A stretch of DNA of 64,000 nt from Edaphobacter acidisoli (GCF_014642855.1 NZ_BMJB01000002.1:339233-403232), one strand, 5' to 3'. Numbered from the stretch's first letter, positions 16,724 to 27,146 are shown. Made by a program: numbers and translations. The notes: generated by a model from the letters alone, not told the origin.

Positions 16724-18472
16724 TCAGTATCGCCAGCTTGTTGTATCGGCGCCCGGTGGAGCCGTCTTCAGCATGTGCTCGGTCATCAGCGGCAGAACCC
16801 GCTGCGCCCAGGTAGCGGAGTTCTCCTGCATCGTATATTCGGTCGGTCCACCGGTGTAGCAATGTGGCTCGCCCGGCCCATATTGAAACGTTGCGTCCGA
16901 ATGAGGGTTCCGCGTGTCTTCCAGCGTCTTCTGCAAGAGATGGACAGCGTTATTTAGAAAGTAGGTGTCGCCATCGCCTACAGCCAGGTGCAGCTTACCC
17001 TCGAGCTTCGGGCCTAGGGTCGGCCAATCCTTTTGCAGGATTGCCGTCAGATCGTAGTGATCGTGCCAGTACTCAACCACTTGTTTATTGATCGTGCCCA
17101 TTAGTGGATCGATGACCTCGGCAGGATAGCCATCAGGACCAACTGGCGAGAAGACCGCTTGCCAGATATCCCATTGCTCGGTGGAGCGTCCGTGCGTGCC
17201 TAGCACATATTCAAAACGATACTCAGGCCTGGTGTTGGCAATGATACTGCCATCTGGCTTGCGATCAGCTGCAATAGGAATCTTCCCGAACGACCCCTGC
17301 CGATAAAATGCGTTGGAGTCGTCATACAAATCGACATTCTGGTACGCGTGGAAATCGACCGGATCGGGGCAGGCTGTATATGTTCCGTTATAGCTGTCCG
17401 GGTAAAAAATCTGTGTAGCCAGCGATTCCCACCCCCCCGTCGAACCGCCATAAGTTGCCCGCGCCCAACCTTGTCCGATGCCACGATATGTCTTCTCTAT
17501 ATATGGAATCAGTTCATCATTAATAGCTGAGCCATAAGGTCCCACGTTGGCAGAATCGACTGCATACGAGTCGTCATAGTACGGATTAGCGTGCTGCACG
17601 TAAAGGATAATGACCCGCGGTAGCCTTCCTGAAACCCAATCCTGATAGAACTTATAGCCGTACTGCTCGCGCATCTTTTCCCGTCCTTGTGCGCCAGGCT
17701 TTGGTGGAGTGGTAAGAAATGGTAGTGGCGCGCCAAAACCTGCATGGTAGTGATCCTGGTACACCACTAGTGGGTAGTGTGCGTTCGGATGTTCGTCGAA
17801 CCCATCTGGTAGTAATACCCAGGCGCCTAGGTACATATCGCGTCCCCAGAACTTACTGAGCTTCCCGCTCTTGAATCGGACGTACTTTAGCCACTTTGCT
17901 GCTGGACTCGTCGCGGCGATGTGCTCTGGATCCTCGTCGGTGCCCGCAATCGTCGGAATCACCTTGTCGAGCGTGACCCGGATTGGCGTGCTTGACTTCG
18001 GGTCAATATGCAGTTTGACCGGTGCGTTGTATGGATTGCCCGGCTTCGAATACCAATGCTGCCCTTCGCCCTTGTCCGGCGGCAGCCAAAGATTGCGTCC
18101 ATCCTCTAGATGAAACTGCTCGTAGACGTTGAAGACTGCCTGCACAAGATAGTCACCAGCCGGAACTGCCGCGAGGTTTTCGAGCGGATAGCCGACTGTC
18201 CTCTCGTCAATAACAATCGGCTGGTTCGGCGAAGCTCCATCCACATCCACGCCAAACCCCTGTGCCGACCAGTAATCCTCATTCAACTGGAATCGTGGCT
18301 CTTCTTCAGCATGATGCCCCTGTGGCTTCGCATCGGGCTTCGTCATGACCAGAATCAGATGTCCGTGCAGCGGAGTCTTAGAGGGGACTGTCACTTCAAT
18401 TCGAAGTTGAGCTTGTGCTATGAATGTGATGGGAAAAAATAAAGCGGCTGCGAGAAAAGCAGATCGGTGCAT
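16724..18472 (-). CDS. Secreted esterase-like alpha/beta-hydrolase
   Basis: A 582-residue exported protein. The signal peptide is MHRSAFLAAALFFPITFIAQA; ATG 18472 has AAGGAG 11 bp upstream. The N-terminal ~200 residues are beta-rich. The C-terminal half is a putative-esterase (D-type) alpha/beta hydrolase with YPLVVYQDHYH, a nucleophile elbow GGSTGG in ATYGGSTGGWES, and a late GPGEPHCY that could supply the His. The substrate is unknown; a carbohydrate ester is possible. The open frame extends upstream past 18624, but that would overlap era, so the downstream start is used. Divergent from era. Confidence 0.8.
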   Translation of the reverse strand: MHRSAFLAAALFFPITFIAQAQLRIEVTVPSKTPLHGHLILVMTKPDAKPQGHHAEEEPRFQLNEDYWSAQGFGVDVDGASPNQPIVIDERTVGYPLENLAAVPAGDYLVQAVFNVYEQFHLEDGRNLWLPPDKGEGQHWYSKPGNPYNAPVKLHIDPKSSTPIRVTLDKVIPTIAGTDEDPEHIAATSPAAKWLKYVRFKSGKLSKFWGRDMYLGAWVLLPDGFDEHPNAHYPLVVYQDHYHAGFGAPLPFLTTPPKPGAQGREKMREQYGYKFYQDWVSGRLPRVIILYVQHANPYYDDSYAVDSANVGPYGSAINDELIPYIEKTYRGIGQGWARATYGGSTGGWESLATQIFYPDSYNGTYTACPDPVDFHAYQNVDLYDDSNAFYRQGSFGKIPIAADRKPDGSIIANTRPEYRFEYVLGTHGRSTEQWDIWQAVFSPVGPDGYPAEVIDPLMGTINKQVVEYWHDHYDLTAILQKDWPTLGPKLEGKLHLAVGDGDTYFLNNAVHLLQKTLEDTRNPHSDATFQYGPGEPHCYTGGPTEYTMQENSATWAQRVLPLMTEHMLKTAPPGADTTSWRY

Positions 18473-18623
18473 GAGCGAATCAGCTCCTTGCTTGGTATCA
18501 GTACCCGCGCCAGTGTAAACGACTAGACGACGGGAGAAGAGGATTTCAATGTATTCATGAGTTTTGTGGATGACTTGATGAAGCCGTGAGATGAAATAGC
18601 GATGGCAGCGCATAATAAAGGCA

Positions 18624-19667
18624 ATGGCACTTCGCTCTGGTTTCGTCTCCATCATCGGCCGTCCCAACGCGGGCAAGTCTACGCTGCTGAACGCTCTGCT
18701 TGGCCAGAAGCTGGCCATCGTCACTCATAAACCGCAGACGACCCGTACCCGCATCCATGGGGTGCTAGAAGTTCGACTGAAGAAGAACACAAAAGACGAA
18801 CCTGGTCATCCGGCCGCGCAGATTGTCCTGGTGGACACGCCTGGCGTACATAAACCCACAACACAACTAGACCGCCGTATGATGCAGGAGGTGCATGATG
18901 CACTGGAATCACGCGATGCCGTGCTGTTTCTAGTAGATGTTACGCACCGGTTGGCAAAGAAATCAGCGAGCGGTGAGGCAAAAGCCACAGGCAGGATGTC
19001 CATGTCGCAAGCGGAAGACGACTTTGCCCTCTCACTCGTGAAGAAGCTGGAATGCCCGGTCATTCTTGTGCTTAACAAAATCGACGCAGTCAAAAAAGAA
19101 GAAATGCTGCCGCTTATTGCGCATTGGAGTGCTTTGCACACCTTTGCCGATGTGATTCCAATCTCCGCTCGAAAGAAGCAAGGGCTGGGCTTATTGCTTG
19201 AAAAGATCGTTGGGCAGCTGAAGGAGGGTCAGCGATACTTTCCGAAACATCAACTGACCGATCAACCTGAGCGCTTTCTGGTTGCCGAGATCATCCGTGA
19301 AAAGATTCTGCTGTTGACAGGCGAAGAAGTTCCTTATGCAACAGCGGTCGTAATCGAACGTTATGAGGAACCGTCCTCACTAAAGAAGTCACGTGATGGA
19401 AAGCTGCCAGTTACTAAGATATCCGCAGCAATTTACTGCGAGCGAGTTGGTCAGAAGGCGATTTTGATTGGCAAGAGCGGCGAAATGCTGAAGCGCATCG
19501 GAACTGCAGCGCGTAAGGAGATCGAAGAGCTGCTGGGCACGCGCGTATTCTTGGAACTCTTTGTCAAAGTACAAGAGGAGTGGCGTTCGAATCGCGTCTT
19601 CGTCGAAGACCTTGATTGGAGGCGGCAGCTTGAACAGATCGCAGCTAAGCAGGCGGAAGAGGAGTAG
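18624..19667 (+). CDS. era: GTPase Era
   Basis: A GTPase for 16S rRNA maturation and 30S assembly. The G1 loop GRPNAGKST is at 12-20, DTPG at 71-74 and NKID at 151-154. The KH RNA-binding domain is in the C-terminal third (AILIGKSGEMLKRIGTAARKEIE). At 347 residues it is longer than E. coli Era (301). The extra length is two insertions, about 52-64 (KKNTKDEPGHPAA) and about 112-130 (KKSASGEAKATGRMSMSQ), plus a longer C-terminus. The fold and motifs are intact. Confidence 0.95.
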   Translation: MALRSGFVSIIGRPNAGKSTLLNALLGQKLAIVTHKPQTTRTRIHGVLEVRLKKNTKDEPGHPAAQIVLVDTPGVHKPTTQLDRRMMQEVHDALESRDAVLFLVDVTHRLAKKSASGEAKATGRMSMSQAEDDFALSLVKKLECPVILVLNKIDAVKKEEMLPLIAHWSALHTFADVIPISARKKQGLGLLLEKIVGQLKEGQRYFPKHQLTDQPERFLVAEIIREKILLLTGEEVPYATAVVIERYEEPSSLKKSRDGKLPVTKISAAIYCERVGQKAILIGKSGEMLKRIGTAARKEIEELLGTRVFLELFVKVQEEWRSNRVFVEDLDWRRQLEQIAAKQAEEE

Positions 19668-19670
19668 TCC

Positions 19671-21050
19671 CTACTCCTTCACGCTAACTCCAAGTGCCTT
19701 CATCTTACGGTAAAGATGGCTGCGCTCAAGCCCAAGACCTTCCGCGGTACGGCTGACGTTGCCGTGGTTCTCATCAAGTTTCTTCAGAATGTAGTCCCGC
19801 TCATAAGCCTCGCGCGCCTCAAGCAAGCTTGAGAATTCCTCATTGCTGCGCCCCGATTCGGGCGATTTTTGACTGCGATAAACAAGCATTGGTAAGTGTT
19901 TGCGCTCAATACGCTGAGCCTTCGGATTAAGGATAACGACTCGTTCAATAAGGTTCCGCAGTTCACGCACATTGCCAGGCCAGTGATACTGTTTAAGTGC
20001 GGCCAGCGCGTCTTCGCTCATCTCCACATGGGGTCTTCCATATTGTTGGCCAAATTGCTGCAGGAACTCCTTCACCAGTAGAGGAATGTCTTCTCTGCGG
20101 TCACGCAATGGCGGAACATAAAACGGAATCACGTTGAGTCGATAGAAGAGATCTTCGCGGAAGTTGCCACGTGCGATCTCTTCTTCAAGGTTTTTGTTAG
20201 TTGCAGCAATCACCCGTACATCGACGTGAACAGGATTCGAAGCTCCGACAGGAAGGAAGCGCTGCTCGTCGAGCGTACGCAATACCTTGGCCTGAGTCTT
20301 CAGACTCATGTCGCCGACCTCATCCAGAAAGAGGGTTCCACCGTCGGCGCGCTCAAAAGTACCACGTTTTTCCTGCGGCCCTCCAGGGCCTGAAGGACCA
20401 GCGCCGTGGCGGAAGCCGAAGAGCTCGCTCTCGATGTAATCTTCTGGAATTGCAGCGCAATTGAGTTCAACAAAGGATCGGTCTTTGCGCAGGCTCTCGG
20501 CGTGCATGGTACGGCCAATAAGTTCTTTACCTGTGCCAGATTCGCCAAAGATTAATACGCGGCCGTTCGTTGGTGCCATCAACTTAATCTGCTGACGCAA
20601 TGCCTTCATCGCAACGCTCTGGCCTGTAACACTTGCCCGCGCAGTAAACTGACGAGCGAATTCCTGGTTGTCCTCACGCATCTGGCGCGCTTTCATTGCA
20701 TTTCTCAGGACAATCAGAGTGCGGTCCAGCGAGAGAGGCTTTTCGAGAAAGTCATATGCGCCAAGTTTGGTCGCTCGTACCGCAGATTCAATAGTTCCAT
20801 GACCACTGATCATGATGACTTCAGGGATATTCATCGGTTCCAGTTGACGAATATCGTTAAGCGCATCGAGGCCATCGCGATCAGGGAGCCAGATGTCGAG
20901 CAACACCACGTCATATGTTGCGTCGCGCAGCAATTCCAATGCTTCGCCTGCTGTAGCGCTTGTTGTGACCAGATAGCCTTCCTCGCGGAGAATACTTTCG
21001 AGCGATTCGCGTATCTCGGCTTCGTCATCCACGATCAGAACGTGGTTCAA
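19671..21050 (-). CDS. NtrX/NtrC-like response regulator with AAA+ domain lacking GAFTGA
   Basis: A 459-residue response regulator. The receiver domain has phosphoacceptor D52 and K104. The AAA+ domain has Walker A GESGTGKE (169-176) and FLDEVGD (241-247). A Fis-type HTH at about 420-455 includes NVSRTAEGLGLERSHLYRKM. The sigma54-contacting GAFTGA loop is replaced by HGAGPSGPGGPQEKRG (about 215-230). Without that loop it is unlikely to remodel sigma54 holoenzyme, and may instead work as a sigma70 activator or repressor, as described for some NtrC/NtrX proteins. Its start overlaps the stop of the NtrY-like kinase by four bases. Confidence 0.9.
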   Translation of the reverse strand: MNHVLIVDDEAEIRESLESILREEGYLVTTSATAGEALELLRDATYDVVLLDIWLPDRDGLDALNDIRQLEPMNIPEVIMISGHGTIESAVRATKLGAYDFLEKPLSLDRTLIVLRNAMKARQMREDNQEFARQFTARASVTGQSVAMKALRQQIKLMAPTNGRVLIFGESGTGKELIGRTMHAESLRKDRSFVELNCAAIPEDYIESELFGFRHGAGPSGPGGPQEKRGTFERADGGTLFLDEVGDMSLKTQAKVLRTLDEQRFLPVGASNPVHVDVRVIAATNKNLEEEIARGNFREDLFYRLNVIPFYVPPLRDRREDIPLLVKEFLQQFGQQYGRPHVEMSEDALAALKQYHWPGNVRELRNLIERVVILNPKAQRIERKHLPMLVYRSQKSPESGRSNEEFSSLLEAREAYERDYILKKLDENHGNVSRTAEGLGLERSHLYRKMKALGVSVKE

Positions 21051-23413
21051 GGCGCTCCTCCATTGCTGTTCGCAGCAGCAAGAGGCTCGGTGCCCGATTC
21101 AATGCTGCTGGCAGTCTTGAGTTCGATGATGAATCTGGCACCAACAGGATCGTTCTGTTCGGCACGGACCGTACCTTGGTGCTCTTGAATAATTTTTGCG
21201 GCAATAGCAAGGCCCAAACCGGTGCCACGTTGCTTGGTCGAGAAGTACGGAAGAAAGAGCCTTTCACGCATTTCATCGGTCAGTCCCGAACCGGTATCAG
21301 CAATCGTGAGTTCGACGATGTTGTTTTCCAGCAACATCGTCGATATGGTCAACTCGCGCAACAGGCTCTGCTGCATGGCTTCAGCAGCGTTGTCAATTAG
21401 ATTGCCGAGCGCTCGTTTGAGTGCTTCCGGGTCCGCCATGACGAGCGGAAGGTCAGATTCCATCTTTCGAATAATTCGAATGGTTGTCATGCGGCCAGCG
21501 AAGAGTGCAAGCGAGTTCTCGACGATAGTATTCAGATCGGCTGGCCTTGGTTGCGCTGTAGGAAACTCAGCAAGCGCAGCGAACTGATCAACAAGAGAGC
21601 GCATGCTTTCAACCGACGAAGTAATAACTTCGCTACAACGGCGGATGATCACGGTCGATTGCGATGGTATTTCATGTTCGACGAGTACATTGCCCAGGCG
21701 GTCGATGTGCCTGCGGATCTGCTCCGCGCTGAGGCTGATCGGCGTGAGCGGGTTCTTGATCTCATGCGCCACACGGCGCGCGACCTCTTTCCAGGCAGAC
21801 TGCTTTTGTGCTCGCAAAAGCTCGGTAGCGTTCTCGATCACGAGCACGTAACCACGATGCATCCTGTCAGCAATTGTCGGCATTTCTAAAAGCGCTACCG
21901 TTGCCAGCAGGTTTATTGCGCCACTAAATCTGTCATGCGCAATGCTGGAAACTTCAATCTCGTTTGATGCCGATCCCATACGATGGCTGCGTTTTATGAG
22001 CCGGTCGAGCACTTCAACAACTTCTTGAGGAAAAACCTCTTCCATCAGACGGCCAATGAAAGGGCGTTGGCCGCCAGGATCAATCATTTCAATCAGGGCA
22101 CGGTTAGCGAGGATGATGCGCCGTTCTGAATCGAGTGTGGCTACCCCGTTGGGGATTGTTTCAAGCATCGTTTCCAGTTCACTGCGACGGGCTTCGAGCG
22201 CGGTGTTCGCAGCGCTGAGCTGTACTGTTGAGTGCTCAACCGCGCGACGGCTGCCTTCGAGGTCCGCAGCCATGTGGTTAAAGCTGCGGACAAGCTCTCC
22301 CAGCTCCTCGGTGGCGCTTTCACCGACGCGATGAGCATAATCGCCTGAGGCAATCGCCTCCATTGCGTCAGCAAGAGCTTCGACGGGCTTGGTGACCTGC
22401 TTTGAAAGATGGAGCGCCAGCCAACTAGAAGCGAACAACGCAAGGCAGGTCATCATCAGCAGAAGCAGCATATACAGGTTTCTAATCTGATTGCGGCTAC
22501 GATAGACAGTCCAGTAAGACTCCGCAGATGTGCGAAGAGAAGCCATTGTGGACGACATGCCATAGGGCATGGGGAGACCAACTACGATGGTCTCGCCGGA
22601 TTTGAGAGTTGTTGCACCGAGCGCATAGTCTGTTGTTCCAATACTGAAGATTGGTTCGTCAGAGCGTTTGGCTGTAGCGAGGATGGCAGCATCTGTGGGG
22701 CCGTCCTGCAACTCATGCCGCGCTGCATTTTCGCCGTTTCTGCCTACACCAGGCTCCGTCAGCCACGGCTTGATCTGTGCGGCAACTCCATCGCGCAGGG
22801 GCATCTGGAACGATACGAGTGGAGAGCCATCACTGTAGACGATGGCAAAACCATTTTGAAGCGTAATTTCATGCCCGCGTAGAACGCTATAAATCGCATC
22901 CCGGCGTTGCGAATTGTTAGGTACCTCGTTTGTAGCGGGCAGACTGGTAGCGATGGAGTCAGCCTCGGCCCGCGCATTGGCAGTGGTGTACTGTGCCAGA
23001 TCTACCGCCATACTGTTACTGGCATCTCGCATCTGAGTCACTGGCTGTGAGAACCAGCGATCCACGGCTCGGTTCATCAGGCCATAGCTGAAGAAGGCCA
23101 TGAACGAGATAGGCAGCAGGCTTACGAGGATCGCCCCGACCAGCATTCGCGTACGGAGGCGAGTTCCCATGACACGGCTGCGTTGTTCTGCATAGAGCTT
23201 GAGCACATTGCGCGCAAGCAGAATGAGGACTGTGACGAACAAAAGAAACGCCACGATTGAGAGTCCTGTAAAGACAAAGATCTGCTCAGTCGTGGCGGGA
23301 TTTAGAAATTTGAGGTTGAAAGCCTGGAGTGCAACTAGTGCCGAAAGTAACACGAGAAGGCATGTTCCAAGAGCGATGATCCATAACTTGCGTCGGTTGG
23401 TCTCATTCGCCAT
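21047..23413 (-). CDS. NtrY-like sensor histidine kinase
   Basis: A 788-residue membrane kinase that partners the adjacent NtrX-like regulator. Membrane spans lie near 11-32, 45-70, 89-113 and 313-335. The last two bracket a ~200-residue extracytoplasmic sensor. HAMP follows at about 333-390 and PAS at about 410-530. The H-box is HEIKNPLTP with H550, and the ATPase domain carries NLIDNAAEAM and DTGSGL. The start is ATG 23413, preceded by AGAGG. Topology and order match NtrY (nitrogen/redox sensing in alphaproteobacteria), but the signal here is unknown. Confidence 0.92.
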   Translation of the reverse strand: MANETNRRKLWIIALGTCLLVLLSALVALQAFNLKFLNPATTEQIFVFTGLSIVAFLLFVTVLILLARNVLKLYAEQRSRVMGTRLRTRMLVGAILVSLLPISFMAFFSYGLMNRAVDRWFSQPVTQMRDASNSMAVDLAQYTTANARAEADSIATSLPATNEVPNNSQRRDAIYSVLRGHEITLQNGFAIVYSDGSPLVSFQMPLRDGVAAQIKPWLTEPGVGRNGENAARHELQDGPTDAAILATAKRSDEPIFSIGTTDYALGATTLKSGETIVVGLPMPYGMSSTMASLRTSAESYWTVYRSRNQIRNLYMLLLLMMTCLALFASSWLALHLSKQVTKPVEALADAMEAIASGDYAHRVGESATEELGELVRSFNHMAADLEGSRRAVEHSTVQLSAANTALEARRSELETMLETIPNGVATLDSERRIILANRALIEMIDPGGQRPFIGRLMEEVFPQEVVEVLDRLIKRSHRMGSASNEIEVSSIAHDRFSGAINLLATVALLEMPTIADRMHRGYVLVIENATELLRAQKQSAWKEVARRVAHEIKNPLTPISLSAEQIRRHIDRLGNVLVEHEIPSQSTVIIRRCSEVITSSVESMRSLVDQFAALAEFPTAQPRPADLNTIVENSLALFAGRMTTIRIIRKMESDLPLVMADPEALKRALGNLIDNAAEAMQQSLLRELTISTMLLENNIVELTIADTGSGLTDEMRERLFLPYFSTKQRGTGLGLAIAAKIIQEHQGTVRAEQNDPVGARFIIELKTASSIESGTEPLAAANSNGGAP

Positions 23414-23450
23414 TGCAGGCCTCTGTGATGCTATTTTAGTCAACCCGCCG

Positions 23451-24566
23451 TTATTGAACGAGTGTAGAGACCGGTTGCCATTCGCGTCTCTGTGCGGTAG
23501 CGACAGCTTCATAGGTTAGTGTGCCGTTGTAAGTATTAACTCCCTCGGCAATTCCCTTATCTTCGCCTATAGCGGTCTTCGCGCCCATACGTGCCAGCTT
23601 CAGAACATAGGGAAATGTTGCATTCGTCAGCGCGAGTGTGGATGTATTTGGTACTGCTGCGGGCATGTTGGTTACGCAGTAGTGGACTACGCCGTCGACC
23701 TCGAACGAGGGATTGCTGTGAGTTGTGGGATGGGCAGTTTCGATGCACCCACCTTGATCGATCGCAACGTCCACAACAACAGCTCCCTTTTTCATCTTCG
23801 ACACCATTGCCTTCGTGACAATCTTCGGCGCGGCAGCTCCTGGAATCAACACGCCGCCGATGACCAGGTCAGCTTCACTGACAGCTCGTTCGACGTTGTA
23901 ACTGTTGGAAGCGACTGTAAAGACGCGACCGTTGAAGATATCGTCGATCTCACGCAGACGGTTCAGGTTTAGGTCAATCAGGGTCACCTTTGCGCCCATG
24001 CCCAATGCGATCTTTGCAGCGTTGGTTCCTACAATCCCCCCGCCGATGACGCAGACATTGCCCGGAGGGACGCCTGGGACTCCACCCAGCAACACACCGC
24101 GTCCGCCATGCTCTTTCTCTAGATAAGCTGCACCGACCTGAACGCTCATGCGCCCCGCTACCTCGCTCATTGGGGTCAGGAGGGGTAGGGAGCCGGCACG
24201 GTCGCGCACTGTTTCGTACGCGATTCCAGTGACTTTCTTGTTCAGTAGGGCCTCAGTCAAATCTGGTACGGGTGCAAGGTGCAGATAGGTGAATAGCACA
24301 AGTCCTTCGCGAAAATGTTTGTACTCTGATGTGATGGGTTCTTTAACTTTGACAACCATCTCGGCTAGCCGCCAGACATCATAAGCGGAGCCGACGATCT
24401 CCGCGCCAGAAGCCTGGTATTCATCATCGGGCATAGCGGAAAGGGCCCCGGCATTATGTTCAACAAGGACTTTGTGTCCGGCTTCAACTAGCGCCTTGAC
24501 ACCTGCGGGCGTGACGCCTACCCGGCTCTCGTGATCTTTCACTTCCTTGGGCACGCCAATAATCAT
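23451..24566 (-). CDS. ald: Alanine dehydrogenase
   Basis: NAD-dependent interconversion of alanine and pyruvate plus ammonia. The protein has 371 residues, the standard Ald length, starting at ATG 24566 with AAAGGA 8 bp upstream. [17 protein letters not shown] is the family N-terminus. The Rossmann loop [20 protein letters not shown] and substrate residues in [13 protein letters not shown] are intact. It is immediately upstream of the NtrY/NtrX-like pair on the same strand (37 bp), which may link nitrogen state to alanine use (inference). Confidence 0.96.
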   Translation of the reverse strand: MIIGVPKEVKDHESRVGVTPAGVKALVEAGHKVLVEHNAGALSAMPDDEYQASGAEIVGSAYDVWRLAEMVVKVKEPITSEYKHFREGLVLFTYLHLAPVPDLTEALLNKKVTGIAYETVRDRAGSLPLLTPMSEVAGRMSVQVGAAYLEKEHGGRGVLLGGVPGVPPGNVCVIGGGIVGTNAAKIALGMGAKVTLIDLNLNRLREIDDIFNGRVFTVASNSYNVERAVSEADLVIGGVLIPGAAAPKIVTKAMVSKMKKGAVVVDVAIDQGGCIETAHPTTHSNPSFEVDGVVHYCVTNMPAAVPNTSTLALTNATFPYVLKLARMGAKTAIGEDKGIAEGVNTYNGTLTYEAVATAQRREWQPVSTLVQ

Positions 24567-24663
24567 TGTCTTATTCCTTTCACATCGTTCTTGATTGTAT
24601 CCATTTGTAAGTTCCTGAGTATTCCGTCTCAAACAGGACTGCGGCATGATTTAGATTGAGCGC

Positions 24664-25968
24664 ATGGCATCCACTTTTGATGTCGCGGCCTCTCGAACGG
24701 CGCGAAGCCGCTGGCTGTTAGCCGGTCTCTGGGCTGCAACTATCGCCATCGCCCTTGCCGCCACCTGCGTATTCAATCGCGGCAGTATTGTCAGACCCCT
24801 CTTTAATCTTTCCGATTTGGCTGGCCCCACGACCGAAAGCTTACTTGATGGTCATGGACTTATGGTCTGTACAGAGGCAATGGGAACGCCGGGAAATCCT
24901 ATTTGCTTCCATGCAGCACATATGCCGATGACGGCGCTCGTACTTGCGCTTGGAATCAAGCTGCTGGGCAATCGCTATCTAGCCGTCGCGTATTTCAAGG
25001 CTCTTCTTTTGCTCATCCCGATAGAGTTTGCCGTCTATCTAGCTTGGTTGCGCATGCCGGCGGATCGAATGCGACGAATAGCCATGGTGCTGCTCCTTCT
25101 TGCACCGTTTACGATGACTGCATTTTTAGCTAGTGTTATCAACCTCGCCGTAGAAGAAGGCTACTCCTACGCCTTTCTTGCTCTCGCTGTGGCGATTCTA
25201 TTTCTGGCAAAAGAATTGAATACGCCCTTGACGATTCTCTTTGCTCTGGCACTCGACTGCCTTTACCTTTCCAAAAGTTCAATGGCGCCAGCAGCGATGG
25301 TCCTCTTGTTTGGCTTCCTGATGATGCAACGCCGTTCGCGGCTGCGGATTATTGCCGTCGTTCTTGCGCTAGCCGCACCGGCGGGGTGGGCGGTCTATCA
25401 ACACCGTGCCAGTGGGAGATATGCCTTTGGCACTAGTTTGGACGGCATCAATTTCCACAAGGGGAACAATGCGGATTTTCTTGATCGCTATCCGCCTCAG
25501 GATGGCGGCACCCTGGATAAGTTTGATCCGGACCTGAATTATGGGCTGTCATTTAAGGATGAGTGGAGCTTTAACGACTACCATTTTCGCGCGGGGATTG
25601 ACTACGTTCTCCACCATCCCGAGGAAACCATGTTAGGCGACCTGCGTAAGCTGGACGTATTGTTGGTCTCAGTTCGAAAGGTCGGCTCGACAAGGCTGAG
25701 TGGGATGAGGTTGCTTTGGGAGACAGCGACACTGGCGTTATTTCGGTTGATTTTGTGGGCGGCAATTGCTTCGGCAATCTTTACAATGTTCACGCCACTC
25801 GGCGAGTACGATCCGGCATGGCGACCGATTGCAGGAACATTCCTCGCTTTGGTTGTGGCTTGTGTGTTGCCCTACGTTCTCGGCTTTGCTTTTACCCGGC
25901 ATGCCAGTGTTTTGATATTTCCCGCTTCACTTTTCTGTTGCCGGATGCTGGCTGTAGCACCAAAGTAG
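24664..25968 (+). CDS. Polytopic membrane protein, glycosyltransferase-like
   Basis: A 434-residue inner-membrane protein with about ten hydrophobic segments. An extracytoplasmic loop at about 248-310 contains TSLDGINFHKGNNADFLDRY. The layout resembles lipid-linked-sugar-dependent (GT-C/PMT-like) glycosyltransferases, with an early acidic segment (LFNLSDLAGPTTESLLDGHG), but no decisive motif lets me name it. Divergent from ald. Function uncertain. Confidence 0.6.
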   Translation: MASTFDVAASRTARSRWLLAGLWAATIAIALAATCVFNRGSIVRPLFNLSDLAGPTTESLLDGHGLMVCTEAMGTPGNPICFHAAHMPMTALVLALGIKLLGNRYLAVAYFKALLLLIPIEFAVYLAWLRMPADRMRRIAMVLLLLAPFTMTAFLASVINLAVEEGYSYAFLALAVAILFLAKELNTPLTILFALALDCLYLSKSSMAPAAMVLLFGFLMMQRRSRLRIIAVVLALAAPAGWAVYQHRASGRYAFGTSLDGINFHKGNNADFLDRYPPQDGGTLDKFDPDLNYGLSFKDEWSFNDYHFRAGIDYVLHHPEETMLGDLRKLDVLLVSVRKVGSTRLSGMRLLWETATLALFRLILWAAIASAIFTMFTPLGEYDPAWRPIAGTFLALVVACVLPYVLGFAFTRHASVLIFPASLFCCRMLAVAPK

Positions 25969-26125
25969 GACGTACTGACCGAACCGTGTGCTAACTGGTT
26001 AGATGACGGTGGAGATTCCCGTCTTGCAATGGGATTACACTAGTGGGAGCCTCGTTCTCAGGAAGCGATCTCAGTTACCTATGTCTTCAAACGGTTTTCA
26101 GATGCGGTACTCCCGCATACACAAT

Positions 26126-27145
26126 ATGCGGTCTCTCTTCAGCCTCTTTTCCAGCGACCTTGCCATTGATCTCGGCACGGCGAATACGCTTGTGTACGCA
26201 CATGGCAAGGGGATCATCGTCAACGAACCTTCGATCATTGCGGTGAACAAGATTACCAACGAGGTCGAGGCCGTGGGCAAAGAAGCCAAAGACATGCTTG
26301 GCCGCACGCCGGGCAACATCGTTGCGATCAAGCCGATGAAGGATGGTGTGATCGCCGACTTCCGCCACACGGAGAAGATGCTGAATTACTTTATCCAGAA
26401 GGCGCACAACCGGAAGATGATGGTGCATCCGCGGATAGTCATCGGGGTGCCTTCGGAGATTACGCAGGTGGAGAAGCGGGCCGTGATGGACTCGGCTTAC
26501 CGGGCCAAGGCTTCGGAGGTGCACCTGGTGGAGCAGGCGATGGTGGCGGCCATCGGCGCGGGGCTTCCGATTACGGAGCCGGGCGGGAATATGGTGGTGG
26601 ACATCGGCGGCGGGACGACGGATATCGCGGTGATCTCGTTGGCGGGCATCGTCTACTCGCGGTCGGTCCGGATGGCCGGGAACCAGATGGACGAGGCGGT
26701 GATGACGTACCTGAAGCGGAAGTACAACCTGCTGATCGGGGAACGCACGGCGGAGCAGATCAAGATTTCGCTGGGGTCGGCGTACCCGCTGGAGAAGCCG
26801 ATCGAGATGGAGGTCAAGGGGCGGAACCTGATCGAGGGCGTACCCAAGACGATCACGATCGAGGACTCGGAGATCCGGGAGGCGCTTTCGGAGTGCATCT
26901 CGACGATCATCAACGCGATCCGGGTGGCGCTGGAGCGGACGCCGCCGGAGCTTTCGGCGGACATCTCGGACCGAGGGATTGTGCTGACGGGTGGCGGGGC
27001 GTTGATCAAGAACCTGGACAAGCGGATTCGCGAAGAGACGGGGCTGCCGGTGTCGATTGCCGACGACCCGCTGGCTTCGGTGGTGCTGGGGACCGGGAAG
27101 ATGCTCTCAGACTTCAACCTGCTGCGGAAGATCTCGATTGACTGA
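26126..27145 (+). CDS. mreB: Rod shape-determining protein MreB
   Basis: A bacterial actin that directs lateral wall synthesis. From ATG 26126 the protein has 339 residues, and MRSLFSLFSSDLAIDLGTAN matches the family start. In-frame upstream ATGs at 26081 and 26102 are possible, and no start has a clear ribosome site. Phosphate-1 motif DLGTANT, phosphate-2 DIGGGTTDIAV and the adenosine loop GIVLTGGGALI are present. mreC/mreD are not adjacent. A short hairpin (ATGCGG...CCGCAT, 26102-26118) lies just before the chosen start. Repeat copy B and its terminator follow the stop codon directly. Confidence 0.93.
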   Translation: MRSLFSLFSSDLAIDLGTANTLVYAHGKGIIVNEPSIIAVNKITNEVEAVGKEAKDMLGRTPGNIVAIKPMKDGVIADFRHTEKMLNYFIQKAHNRKMMVHPRIVIGVPSEITQVEKRAVMDSAYRAKASEVHLVEQAMVAAIGAGLPITEPGGNMVVDIGGGTTDIAVISLAGIVYSRSVRMAGNQMDEAVMTYLKRKYNLLIGERTAEQIKISLGSAYPLEKPIEMEVKGRNLIEGVPKTITIEDSEIREALSECISTIINAIRVALERTPPELSADISDRGIVLTGGGALIKNLDKRIREETGLPVSIADDPLASVVLGTGKMLSDFNLLRKISID

Positions 27146-27146
27146 G

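Noticed and set aside
18473..18724. Upstream extension of the esterase-like gene across the era start
   Set aside because: It would overlap divergent era by ~100 bp and is not signal-peptide-like; ATG 18472 has AAGGAG and a clean signal sequence.
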